Source of the DNA: Bacteroidales bacterium
Lineage (GTDB): Bacteria > Bacteroidota > Bacteroidia > Bacteroidales > UBA932
Assembly (NCBI GenBank): GCA_017617475.1
Contig: JAFZWC010000057.1
Coordinates: forward strand, 14,913 to 78,912
Direction of reading: 5' to 3'
DNA: 64,000 nt
Positions 43,488-52,233 of this stretch are shown one piece after another; within the stretch, counting starts at the first letter, position 1, and each line of letters opens with the position of its first letter. Under the pieces are notes generated by a model that saw nothing but the letters and a program-made list of their open reading frames with translations, had not been told where the DNA came from and searched no databases. The translations under genes and the position numbers were made by a program.

Positions 43488-45273
43488 TAAAGATGCGCCG
43501 GTTGCTGCGAACCTCCTCAATCCAGAATTCCTGCAGTTCTTCCGATTCGAAACTGGTCTCACGGGGCTGATCCAACAGGTCACGGGCCTGCAAATAGAGC
43601 GTGAATTTCTTGAAGTCTTTCTGAATACGGGCATTGAGCTCGCAGTACTGCTTGAATATGGTGAAGAAGGTGGCCACTTTACTCTGGTACTTGGCGTCGG
43701 CCCCTATGCTCCAGCCCTTTCCCAAGTTGGCCGTCACGTCGGCATTCAGCTTCCAGTCGAAGGAGTCCTTGACCTTGTCGCTGTTCGTGGCCGTGCGGCG
43801 GGACTTGTTATACGTTATTCCCGCGTTGGCCACAATCACCTTTCCGTTCCAGCTGAACTTCTGGGCAAGCCCCACAGACTGGCTGTTGGAGGAGTTGAGC
43901 CAATGGAAAACTTTGTACTGGCGGCCGTCTATCTCCTCGTTGGTCCAGGTTTGGTCAATCTCGTTGGCCACGTGGGAATACGTAACGGAAGACTTGGAAG
44001 TGAAGCGTTTATACTTAAACTCATATTCCAAACCCACCCGCGCTGTGGTGGGGGAAAGAAGATCTTCGTTACCTCTGTACAACTGGTCCAGATAACCGGC
44101 CGAGCGGTCGTACCAGCAGATTTTGATGTAATCCGGGTGGGCGACGCTAAGCTGATTGGTGAGATTGAGGGTGTGACTGGGGGAGATGGTCCATTTTACA
44201 TTGGCCTTTCCCACCGGATACACGCCTTTGATTTTGAGGGGCTGCCAATGCTCGTCGTCGTTAAGACGGCGGCCGTAGATCTGGGCGGCGTAGTCGGCGT
44301 GGGCCTCTATGCTTTTCCACTTGAAATCGGCCACCAGATAGGGCTCGGCCCTTAAACTCAGGAAATTGAAGGTTTCCCTGAGGCGCGTGGAATCCTTCCA
44401 CGCCCCTGCGTCTGTGCCGTCTGCCCTCAAATTAATGCGGGTGGCGCCACTGTTCTCATCATTGGTTTGCTTGGTAGAGAGGCGCGCGCCGGGGGTCAGT
44501 TTCAGTTTGACGGCCTGGTCCAGGATGGTCCTCTGCAGGTGGATGTCCCCGTCCAGATTGACATCCAGGCCGTGGGGCGTAATGCGGTATTTCCAGGCAT
44601 AACCCTGAACGTCCTCTATGTCCACGGCCGTTCCTCCTTCCATATCCCCTTCTCCCGCCTTTAAAACAGTCCAGGTGTTCACCCTGCGGTTGCCGATGAC
44701 CTGGAAAGACAGGGAACTCTGAAGGATGCTGCGCCCGCCGTCAAAGCTCCGGTGGGTCCGGACTCCGGATTCCACCTTGTGCTCGTCCATAACAGGCTCC
44801 TCGTAGTAGTAGGAGAACTTGTCCACGTCCTCCAAGCTTCCGTCAACATTGATGGAATGGTTGCTGGCCCTGTCGTTCTTATACTGGTACAGGATCCAGG
44901 CCGAATAGTTCCGGTCGGGGGAAGGGAGCCAGGCAAAGTCCGACTTGATGCTGGTGGTAAGGGGCTGGGTACTAGCCGCCTTGTAAACAATGCCCACCCT
45001 TTCTGTCTTGTACGATAAGCGGGAGTTGTCCGTGGTGTTGGGCTCCCATTTTCCTTCCAGGCGGGTGCCCCAGCGGAACTTTTCCGTCTTGTAGTTCAGT
45101 TGGAAAACGCCTTGCGTGAGCCCGTGCATCATGGGCTCTTCGTCATTAACCAAACTTCCCTCCATGCCACCCAGACCGACCGATAAATCCACACTGCCGG
45201 ACCACTGCGCCCTCAACGGAAGGGAGCACAGCAGCAGGGCCAGGCCCAGGAACAGACCGGGAATCTTACGCAT
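43462..45273 (-). CDS. Outer-membrane beta-barrel protein (TonB-receptor-like barrel, no plug seen)
   Basis: 603 residues with a signal peptide ending at RAQ. The whole mature length is strand-turn-strand (FRWGTRLEGKWEPN, LGLEYEFKYKRF-type segments) and ends in a terminal aromatic strand IFIIGARWKF with the C-terminal Phe expected for BAM-inserted barrels. No plug domain or TonB box is visible. It resembles OMP_b-brl family members. The gene follows the MscS gene by two bases and overlaps the MMPL gene tail to tail. Confidence 0.8.
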   Translation of the reverse strand: MRKIPGLFLGLALLLCSLPLRAQWSGSVDLSVGLGGMEGSLVNDEEPMMHGLTQGVFQLNYKTEKFRWGTRLEGKWEPNTTDNSRLSYKTERVGIVYKAASTQPLTTSIKSDFAWLPSPDRNYSAWILYQYKNDRASNHSINVDGSLEDVDKFSYYYEEPVMDEHKVESGVRTHRSFDGGRSILQSSLSFQVIGNRRVNTWTVLKAGEGDMEGGTAVDIEDVQGYAWKYRITPHGLDVNLDGDIHLQRTILDQAVKLKLTPGARLSTKQTNDENSGATRINLRADGTDAGAWKDSTRLRETFNFLSLRAEPYLVADFKWKSIEAHADYAAQIYGRRLNDDEHWQPLKIKGVYPVGKANVKWTISPSHTLNLTNQLSVAHPDYIKICWYDRSAGYLDQLYRGNEDLLSPTTARVGLEYEFKYKRFTSKSSVTYSHVANEIDQTWTNEEIDGRQYKVFHWLNSSNSQSVGLAQKFSWNGKVIVANAGITYNKSRRTATNSDKVKDSFDWKLNADVTANLGKGWSIGADAKYQSKVATFFTIFKQYCELNARIQKDFKKFTLYLQARDLLDQPRETSFESEELQEFWIEEVRSNRRIFIIGARWKF

Positions 45274-45275
45274 CC

Positions 45276-47978
45276 TTACTTTTCATCGGCAATCATATGC
45301 ACATCGCGCTGCGGGAACGGGATGGTGATGCCGTTCTCGGCCAGGATCTTATAAATGAGCTCCCGGCATCTGTACCGGAACTCAATTTGCTCCGGCACAA
45401 GCACCTGCTGTTTCACCGCCACATCCACGGAGCTGTCTCCAAAATTGTCAAAGCGGATTCTGATACCGTAATTGGGGTCAATGATATCACGGCCAAAGGC
45501 ATCTTTTGTCTTGAGTGCCTCCAGGCCTTTCTCCAGCGCATCCCGCAACTTTTGGAAGTCGGTGCCGTATGCAACGCCCACCCTTATCACAGTCATCTCG
45601 TATGCATTGTTACGGGTGAGGTTGGTGAAGCTCTTAGCAAACAGGGAAGAGTTCAGGAAGGCCACCTGGGTACTGTCGATGGTTTCCACCAGGGTGGTCT
45701 GGTAACTGATATCCGTCACTTTACCGCGCACGCCGTCGCACTCGATCCAGTCGCCCACCCTCAGGCGGCCGCCCATAAGCTGGATACCGTAAATGAAGTT
45801 GTTGAGGATATCCTTGAGGGCCAGACCGATACCGGCCGACAAACCACCCGCGATGAGTCCCAGCGATCCGGTAGGAATCTTCAATTCGGCAACCACCACC
45901 ACGGCATAAGTCATCCACACCAGGACGGTGATGATGCTGTTGCCCAGGGCCAGATTGACCTCATTGGCCCGGATGGTCGTGCGGTTATGCTTGCGCATAA
46001 AGGTGGTATAGCGGATAAAATGCCAGAGGGCGTGGATGGCCCGGTTGAAATAGCGGAGGGCCAGGAACAGGAAGGTCAGGTAAATGATGCTCCTTCCGGA
46101 AATCCGGAGCGTTTCAAAACCATCCTTGTCCGTAAGCAGGACGAAGGGACGGCGGAAGATGGTTTCGTACAGGTCTTCAAAATCGAAGATGTCCAGTGCC
46201 ATGTGGAGGCATATGGGCAGGGAAACCAAAAGCATAGTCGGGATGGCCACGTCGCGGACAACGTCGTAGAACCAGGTGGCTCCGAAGAGCAGGGACTCGC
46301 GGTCTTCCCCTTTCACATAGGTGATGCGGCTGCGCAGGTTTTCTACCCGCTTGTCTAACCACCGCTCCTTGTATCGGCCCAACAGGTCTGCAACGCAGAA
46401 AATGGAGAGCAGGGCTGCCAACTGGAAGTACCACCACACCAGAATGAGCAGGGCTACGAAGGTGTAGCCTACGAACGAAGTGGCGAAGGCCAGGATGTAA
46501 ATGCCCAGTGAAATCCATCCCAGGGTACTGTCAATACGCGTTGCCTTCCCGCTTTCCCCAATACTGAAAAGCAGTTGCCGCACCACGGCGAAGGCCAGGA
46601 TGGGCGGGAATATGAAATTAATGAAGGAGTCCGGCACAAAACTGATGCGGCAGACAATGATAATGAGCGCAATGACGAAGGTCGGGATATACAACCGGAG
46701 GCTGTGGTGAATCTGATTAGGTTTCACACGCAGGATCATTGATCCCGTAATGGCAATGAGCAGCCAGAGGAAGGTGTTGATATGCTGTGCGCTCAATTGG
46801 ACGTATTCGTTGCCGTGGACGCCAAAGCCCAGCACCAGGAAGTACAGGATGGTTCCTACCAGAACGGAGAACAGCGGCAGCTGTCCCAGGGGAAGGTGGC
46901 GTTTGATCTTTACTATACGGCTCAGCAACAGCAGGATAAGGAAGACCAACACCCAGAAGATGACCAGGGCGATCAACTGGATGGCGCTAATTAGCACCAG
47001 CATAGAATTGGCCCCTTTGCTGGAAAGGCCGGAGAACAGGTCCCCGTCCTCTTCTTCCCAGGTGTCGGTTGCCGGAGCCCCGGCCTGGGCGGCCAAAGAA
47101 TCGGCCTGCTGGGGCTTGTCATCGCCCAATTCGGAAAAATCGTATTGTTCGTGAAGGTCAACCTTCACTCTGTCCCAATAAAAACCGGGGCTCTTCAAAA
47201 TGTTCAGGAAGGAGGTCTGGCCATCTACGAAGACGTATCTCTGCAAATCGTTGTAGCGGGACAGGGCATAGTCGTAAGCCTCCTGCATACGCCAGTAGGC
47301 CGCCTGATAGTGCGTGCTGTCCGCCACCATCATTTCCCGGTTGTTGGCGTGGATTTTCAGCAGCTCGGAGGCATACCGGATACAGGTGTCGCGGTAAATC
47401 TCCCCTTCCGCATCCAGGACAAAGGGCGAGGACAGGGAGTCTTTGATGGCTATGCGAATCACTTCCCTTTCCAGCTTGGACGTGATGTCAAAGATCTCCT
47501 GCTCCAGGGAATCATCATAGTGGTACAGCAGGCTGTCCGGCACAATCTCTATCTCGATTTCCGTCATCACCGGAGGGAGCCGGCGAAGGGCCTCAATGAG
47601 GCGGGCATAGCGGTCAATCTCGATATCCAGTTCTCTGACTACACGGTCGTAAGGCTTTCTGTCCTTGTTGAAATGCCGACAGGCCGATGTGACCTTGTTC
47701 AAGGCATAGGCCAGGTCAAAGGTCATATTCTGTTCCTGCGTATACAGAAGGATGGAAAGTTCGTTGGACGCCGTGATGACTTCCACCATCCTCTTATGCT
47801 CACGCTCATAGTTCTTGTCGAACTGCTTCTGTTCCTCCGTGCGCTGGGCATAGACCATCTTCAGTTCGGAAGAGAGGTCCTTGAGTACGTCACTAAGAGG
47901 CTGCCCATTCACCACCGACAGCAGCGGAATGGAAAAAACCAGGACGCCAAATACAATGGTCAGGAGTTTCTTTTTCAT
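45276..47978 (-). CDS. MscS-family mechanosensitive channel, large form
   Basis: 900 residues. A signal peptide and a periplasmic helical domain of about 300 residues are followed by about eight or more membrane helices. The MscS pore and beta domain sit near 690-800: GLIAGGLSAGIGLALKDILNNFIYG, then GDWIECDGVRGKVTDI. The cytosolic alpha-beta domain ends the protein. It resembles MscK/MscM-type large channels that release osmolytes on hypo-osmotic shock. The barrel gene two bases downstream is co-transcribed. Confidence 0.92.
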   Translation of the reverse strand: MKKKLLTIVFGVLVFSIPLLSVVNGQPLSDVLKDLSSELKMVYAQRTEEQKQFDKNYEREHKRMVEVITASNELSILLYTQEQNMTFDLAYALNKVTSACRHFNKDRKPYDRVVRELDIEIDRYARLIEALRRLPPVMTEIEIEIVPDSLLYHYDDSLEQEIFDITSKLEREVIRIAIKDSLSSPFVLDAEGEIYRDTCIRYASELLKIHANNREMMVADSTHYQAAYWRMQEAYDYALSRYNDLQRYVFVDGQTSFLNILKSPGFYWDRVKVDLHEQYDFSELGDDKPQQADSLAAQAGAPATDTWEEEDGDLFSGLSSKGANSMLVLISAIQLIALVIFWVLVFLILLLLSRIVKIKRHLPLGQLPLFSVLVGTILYFLVLGFGVHGNEYVQLSAQHINTFLWLLIAITGSMILRVKPNQIHHSLRLYIPTFVIALIIIVCRISFVPDSFINFIFPPILAFAVVRQLLFSIGESGKATRIDSTLGWISLGIYILAFATSFVGYTFVALLILVWWYFQLAALLSIFCVADLLGRYKERWLDKRVENLRSRITYVKGEDRESLLFGATWFYDVVRDVAIPTMLLVSLPICLHMALDIFDFEDLYETIFRRPFVLLTDKDGFETLRISGRSIIYLTFLFLALRYFNRAIHALWHFIRYTTFMRKHNRTTIRANEVNLALGNSIITVLVWMTYAVVVVAELKIPTGSLGLIAGGLSAGIGLALKDILNNFIYGIQLMGGRLRVGDWIECDGVRGKVTDISYQTTLVETIDSTQVAFLNSSLFAKSFTNLTRNNAYEMTVIRVGVAYGTDFQKLRDALEKGLEALKTKDAFGRDIIDPNYGIRIRFDNFGDSSVDVAVKQQVLVPEQIEFRYRCRELIYKILAENGITIPFPQRDVHMIADEK

Positions 47979-48054
47979 ATGAAATATCCTTACTAAAGCG
48001 TGTAAAGATACATATTTTTTAATAATTCTATAACCCCGGCCGGGGAAACCACCC

Positions 48055-48085
48055 TTGTCTTTCTGGTTAAATTGTTGTATTTTTG
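48055..48085 (+). promoter_or_regulatory. Promoter in front of the aquaporin/MMPL pseudogene
   Basis: TTG (48055-48057), 20 bases, TATTTTTG (48078-48085). The following leader GAAACCTTAAAACCTA also precedes the intact aquaporin gene at 49902-49917. Confidence 0.7.
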
Positions 48086-48112
48086 AATATTGAAACCTTA
48101 AAACCTACGATT

Positions 48113-48351
48113 ATGAAAAGTACTTTGCAGAATGTGTGGGTACCTTCGTGCTCACGTTCCTGGGTTGCGGAACCGCGATGTTCCTGGGTTGTGACACACC
48201 TGCAGGCGTGGTAGGAACGGCCATTGCCATCGGCTGGTGCTCGCTCATTGGCATGGGCTCCACCATTCTCATCACTTATTCCCTCCAGCCCCTCCTCTTC
48301 CGGTGGATGCTGCAGGTTCCGTTTATCCGGAAAACGATTGTGTCTGACTGA
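48113..48351 (+). pseudogene. Aquaporin-MMPL chimeric gene remnant with frameshift
   Basis: The first 115 bases match the start of the aquaporin gene at 49923, and the rest matches the 3' end of an MMPL gene such as 41109-43487 (GWCSLIGMGSTILITYSLQP versus GWCSFIGMGSTILITYTLQP). The junction lies near 48226-48232, where both parents read GCCATC or similar. One A is missing after ATGAAA relative to the aquaporin, so translation from the original start shifts frame; restoring it gives a 79-residue open frame to the TGA at 48351. Many silent differences from both local genes argue against a recent copy. Confidence 0.85.
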
Positions 48352-48367
48352 TTTTTCATTATCTTTG
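48337..48367 (+). promoter_or_regulatory. Promoter for the zinc-ribbon OmpA gene
   Basis: ATTG (48337-48340), 19 bases, TATCTTTG (48360-48367). The -33 element overlaps the end of the pseudogene; the ATG is 40 bases downstream. Confidence 0.75.
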
Positions 48368-48407
48368 TAAGACACTAGACAAACTATAACCAAAAATAAA
48401 AAAGAAA

Positions 48408-49883
48408 ATGAAACGCTTGATTGTCTCTATCGCCGTGCTCTGCATGGTTTGCAGCGCGGCCAACGCCCAGAGTTTTCTGGAAAGGATGAAGGAACGCGCC
48501 AAAAATGCGGCCGAGCAAAACATCGGCAACAAGGTGGAAAAGGGCGTAAACGACGTCCTGGATGGCAAAACCGGCAACAAGGACAAGAAAGGCAACCAGG
48601 AAGAAGGGGAAGAAGTTCAGCAAACCAAGAATGCCAAGACGATTGGATGGACCTGTGCCGAATGCGGCCATGAGGGCAACACCGGCAAGTTCTGCTCCGA
48701 GTGTGGCGCCAAGCAGCCCGGCGCCGAAGCTAATGCCGCCTGGACGTGCCCCGAATGCGGCAAGGAAGGCAACACCGGCAAGTTCTGCGATGAGTGCGGC
48801 GCCAAGAAGCCGGGAGGCGAAGCCAAGGCCGCCCCGAAGAAACAGGTGGAATCGGCCTATGCCAAAAGTGATTTTGTGCCCGGTGACGAAATTATATTCG
48901 AAGATGATTTTGCCGAAGAGCAGCTGGGCGAATTCCCTTCCCGCTGGGACCTGATGGAAGGTTACGCAGAAACGGGCTCTTTTGCCGGCCGCAAGGTCCT
49001 GGCTTTCACCGATGACGGGCAGGGGTTTGTGATTCCCCTGATGAAAGAGCCGCGCGCCTTCCTGCCGGATGTCTTCACGCTGGAATATGATGTCTATGTA
49101 GGTGACATGACCGAGGGAGACGGAGATGAGGCCCTTGAACTCACCTTTGCCAATGACGAGCTTATCAATTGGAATTCAGGAGAGTGCGGATACGTTACTT
49201 TCTGGTTCCGCGAAGACGGGTCCTGCACCCTTCGCTGGTCTATCCAGAAGCCCGACGCCTCTACTACCATAGATGGATTCAAGGATTTGGGATTCAATGA
49301 CGGTCTGTCAGATTATAATGGCAAGGATAATCCCGTGAAGCTGGACGATTGGAACCACTTTGCCTTCTCCTTCAACAAAAGGGCCTTCAAGGGCTATATC
49401 AACGGGCAGCGCGTCATCAACATCCCCATTGCCATGGCGCCCAAGTGCTTCTGGTTCCATCATTCCGGCGTATATAAATACAGCGGCATTTCCAATGTTC
49501 GCCTGGCCCAGGGCGCCGTTCCGCTCTACGACCGCCTGGCCTCCGACGGAAAGATCATCACCTACGCTATCACGTTTGAAACTGGTAAGGCCGATCTGAA
49601 ACCCGAATCCATGGTGGAGATTAACCGCATCACCAAACTCATGCAGGACAATCCCAATCTGAACTTTGAGGTGCAGGGCCACTGCGACGCCACCGGCTCC
49701 GACAGGGTGAACGACCCGTTGAGCCAGAAGAGGGCCGAGGCCATCGTGGCCGCCCTGGTGGCCAATGGCATAGATGCGTCCCGTCTCACCGCTGTTGGCA
49801 AGGGCTCCCATGAGCCCATCGCAGACAACGGCACCGAAGAAGGCCGCGCCAAGAACCGCCGCGTGGAGTTTGTGAAGAAATAG
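48408..49883 (+). CDS. Exported OmpA-family protein with two zinc ribbons
   Basis: 491 residues. A signal peptide (about 1-20) is followed by a charged helix, then two zinc ribbons with Cys at 83, 86, 96, 99 and at 114, 117, 127, 130 (WTCAECGHEGNTGKFCSECG and its near repeat). A concanavalin-like beta-sandwich fills about 155-365. The OmpA peptidoglycan-binding domain ends the protein (ITFETGKADLKPESM, QGHCDATGSDRVN, LSQKRAEAIVAAL, NRRVEFVKK). It is probably tethered to the cell wall in the periplasm. Zinc ribbons are rare outside the cytosol. Confidence 0.87.
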   Translation: MKRLIVSIAVLCMVCSAANAQSFLERMKERAKNAAEQNIGNKVEKGVNDVLDGKTGNKDKKGNQEEGEEVQQTKNAKTIGWTCAECGHEGNTGKFCSECGAKQPGAEANAAWTCPECGKEGNTGKFCDECGAKKPGGEAKAAPKKQVESAYAKSDFVPGDEIIFEDDFAEEQLGEFPSRWDLMEGYAETGSFAGRKVLAFTDDGQGFVIPLMKEPRAFLPDVFTLEYDVYVGDMTEGDGDEALELTFANDELINWNSGECGYVTFWFREDGSCTLRWSIQKPDASTTIDGFKDLGFNDGLSDYNGKDNPVKLDDWNHFAFSFNKRAFKGYINGQRVINIPIAMAPKCFWFHHSGVYKYSGISNVRLAQGAVPLYDRLASDGKIITYAITFETGKADLKPESMVEINRITKLMQDNPNLNFEVQGHCDATGSDRVNDPLSQKRAEAIVAALVANGIDASRLTAVGKGSHEPIADNGTEEGRAKNRRVEFVKK

Positions 49884-49922
49884 TATCTCTATTTGAAATA
49901 CGAAACCTTAAAACCTATTCTT

Positions 49923-50594
49923 ATGAAAAAGTACATTGCTGAGTGTCTGGGCACGTTTGTCCTCACTTTCCTCGGTTGCGGCACGGCCATGTTCCTGGGC
50001 TGCGACACTCCCGCCGGAGTAGTTGGAACCGCCATCGCTTTCGGTCTGGCCGTTGTGGCCATGGCCTACACCATCGGCGGCATCAGCGGATGCCATATCA
50101 ATCCGGCCATTACCCTGGGCGTTGCCCTCAGCGGCCGCATGAGCTGGAAGGACGCCTGTGGCTACTGGGTTGGACAGGTAATCGGCGGTATCCTCGCCGG
50201 TGCCGTGCTGCTTCTGGTTGCTGGTGTGGTATCGGCTCCGGATCTGACCGGCGGCCTGGGTTCCAACAGCGTTGCCAACGCCGGCGGCGTATGGGGTGCC
50301 TGCCTGGTGGAAGTGATTGCCACTTTCCTGTTTGTGCTGGTTGTGCTGGGCACCACGGATTCCAAGGTGGGTGCCGGTAACTTCGCCGGCCTTGCTATAG
50401 GCCTCAGCCTCATCCTTATCCACCTGGTGTGCATCAACCTCACCGGTACGTCCGTGAATCCGGCCCGTTCCATCGGCCCCGCCCTCTTTGCCGGCGGCCA
50501 GGCCCTCAAGGATGTGTGGGTATTCATCTGCGCCCCGCTGGTGGGCGGTGCCCTGAGCGCCTTCGTCTGGAAGGCCATTGCTCCGGAGAAATAA
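49923..50594 (+). CDS. aqpZ: Aquaporin Z-type water channel
   Basis: 223-residue MIP-family channel with six membrane helices. Both NPA boxes are present: GCHINPAITLG near 59-69 and GTSVNPARSIG near 175-185, the second with the Arg of the selectivity filter. His in CHINPA and narrow-filter residues favour water over glycerol. The ATG at 49923 is used rather than the TTG upstream at 49893. Its start and leader are duplicated in the pseudogene at 48113. A strong terminator follows. Confidence 0.95.
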   Translation: MKKYIAECLGTFVLTFLGCGTAMFLGCDTPAGVVGTAIAFGLAVVAMAYTIGGISGCHINPAITLGVALSGRMSWKDACGYWVGQVIGGILAGAVLLLVAGVVSAPDLTGGLGSNSVANAGGVWGACLVEVIATFLFVLVVLGTTDSKVGAGNFAGLAIGLSLILIHLVCINLTGTSVNPARSIGPALFAGGQALKDVWVFICAPLVGGALSAFVWKAIAPEK

Positions 50595-50632
50595 GCCGTG
50601 GAACGGATCTGATTGATCCTTAGGCCTTAACA

Positions 50633-50670
50633 AAAAATCCTCCTTGGACAAATATCCAAGGAGGATTTTT
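50633..50670 (+). terminator. Bidirectional terminator after aqpZ
   Basis: AAAAATCCTCCTTGGA pairs perfectly over 16 bases with TCCAAGGAGGATTTTT around the loop CAAATA. It ends both aqpZ and the convergent stalk-lipoprotein operon. Confidence 0.93.
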
Positions 50671-50685
50671 ATACTGAGCTTAGTG

Positions 50686-52233
50686 TCAGTGTGCCGAGTT
50701 AAAATCCTGTGTGATTGTGAATTTAATTTCGTGCTTACTGACGCGATTTCTCACTACCACGATCGCGCGGCGCTGGCTGGTACCGGTATTGGTGTCGACG
50801 GCAAGCTTGATGACACATTCGGCCGACGCTTCGTTTGACGAATCAGAGATTAGCCGGACCCAAGTCACTGAACCCGGAGATGAATTCGGATCTGAATCCA
50901 GAATCATGACGGTGGTGGGCGTATTGGACTTATACTTAAATATAAGCGGTTTATCCTCGTCGTAGGTTTGGTTATACAAAAGCGTCTTGTCTTCGCCGCC
51001 CGACATCTGTTCCTTTACAACAGGCAGCGCGACGGTCACCGTCTTGTATTTTCCTTGGAGCTTCACAAAGATTCTTGTCCGAATCGAGAGGGGATGTCCG
51101 GTGGTGACGGCCAACTTCCCTTTCAGGGGATCGCTGCTATCCGGTTCCACGGATACGTTAACGCTTTCGTCGGACCCTTCGGCTCTCACCTGGACTTCAC
51201 CCTCGCTTATCACCGTATAGGGGATTTTCAATGCATAATCCTCTGAAATGACCAGCGTATCACGGACCACGAAATCCGTGAACTGGATGGCAAGAAGATC
51301 CATCCGCCGGACGGCACCCTCAAGGGCGGTAACCAGCTCTTCGAAGTCCGCGATATGGCTGACCTCCGAGCGGAGGCTTGCCAGAACAGCGGAAATGGTG
51401 TCTGTTGTGGAATCAAAGGAGCCCAGCGTCTTCACAATCGCATCGACCTTTTTATCGATTCCCTCCGCCGTGCCTTTCAAAGTCGTCAACGCCGACAATA
51501 AGAGGTTCATGGCTCCCTGGCCGTCGGTGAACTGTTGGGACACGGACGTTTGGATGAGCACCAGTTTCGAGTCCAGGCTGGAAAGCCGGCTCTCCACCGC
51601 CTTTTTCAGGGCCGCCAGTTTCGCCTCCTGGCTTTCCCCCAGGGAATCCAGCGCCTGGGCTATCAGAGCCTGCTGCTGCTTTTGGTCGGCAAAGCCGGCC
51701 AGCACAGCCGCCTCAATCAGACCCATTTTGGTCTCGAGCCCCGCCGTCTGGTTCCTGATGGCGGTTTCCAGTGCCGCAAGCTTCTGTTCTGCATTTCCCA
51801 CCAACGCGGCGATGGCTTCTTCAAGCAGCGCCTGCTGCGTCTCACCGTCGGCAAAGCCTGCCGCCGCAGCAGCCTCAATCAGGGCCAGTTTCGCCTCCAG
51901 GCTCGTGCCTTGAAGCTTCACCAGCTCCATGACGGCGGCCAGTTTCTCTTCCAGGCTTCCGCCCAGCGAGTCAACCGCCTGCTGCACCTGCGAAAGCTCC
52001 GCCTGGTAGTCGGCCAGGCCACTTTCCATGGCCGCTTCCAGCAGCGCCAGCCGGTCGGCCAGAGACTGGCTCATGCCTGTGAGGGCGTCCCGCACGCCGC
52101 GGGCATCCGACTCGAAGGTAATGGTAATGTCAGGGCGGGTGTTCTCGCACGCCGTGAAGGTTGCCGGAGCCACTGCCAGCAGCAGCGCCAGGACCGTAAT
52201 ACTATTAATTACCCTTTGCATACGTGATTCCAT
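50686..52233 (-). CDS. Stalk lipoprotein 4: 54-residue repeats with BACON-like head
   Basis: 515 residues, last of the five-gene operon. Lipobox FTAC is near 26-29 and is followed by DITITFESDA, shared with its paralogues. The helical repeat stalk spans 57-254 (one two-thirds unit and three full units of 54). A linker (GIDKKVDAIVKTLGSFDSTT) is conserved in all four. Instead of the FISUMP head there is a beta-sandwich head of about 190 residues ending RRAIVVVRNRVSKHEIKF and TITQDF, resembling BACON or Ig-like strands. The start abuts the preceding stop; MQRV at 52221 is an alternative start. Surface display is inferred. Confidence 0.78.
   Translation of the reverse strand: MESRMQRVINSITVLALLLAVAPATFTACENTRPDITITFESDARGVRDALTGMSQSLADRLALLEAAMESGLADYQAELSQVQQAVDSLGGSLEEKLAAVMELVKLQGTSLEAKLALIEAAAAAGFADGETQQALLEEAIAALVGNAEQKLAALETAIRNQTAGLETKMGLIEAAVLAGFADQKQQQALIAQALDSLGESQEAKLAALKKAVESRLSSLDSKLVLIQTSVSQQFTDGQGAMNLLLSALTTLKGTAEGIDKKVDAIVKTLGSFDSTTDTISAVLASLRSEVSHIADFEELVTALEGAVRRMDLLAIQFTDFVVRDTLVISEDYALKIPYTVISEGEVQVRAEGSDESVNVSVEPDSSDPLKGKLAVTTGHPLSIRTRIFVKLQGKYKTVTVALPVVKEQMSGGEDKTLLYNQTYDEDKPLIFKYKSNTPTTVMILDSDPNSSPGSVTWVRLISDSSNEASAECVIKLAVDTNTGTSQRRAIVVVRNRVSKHEIKFTITQDFNSAH
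51472..52065 (-). repeat. 162-base repeat array in stalk gene 4
   Basis: Encodes residues 57-254: a partial unit (36 residues) plus three units of exactly 54 residues beginning SLEEKLAAV, NAEQKLAAL and SQEAKLAAL. These are the most diverged of the four arrays. Confidence 0.85.

Noticed and set aside
48136..48351. A 71-codon open frame as a real small membrane gene
   Set aside because: It is the surviving frame of the chimeric aquaporin-MMPL remnant; its ATG is an internal Gly-Thr region of the aquaporin and the true start is frameshifted.
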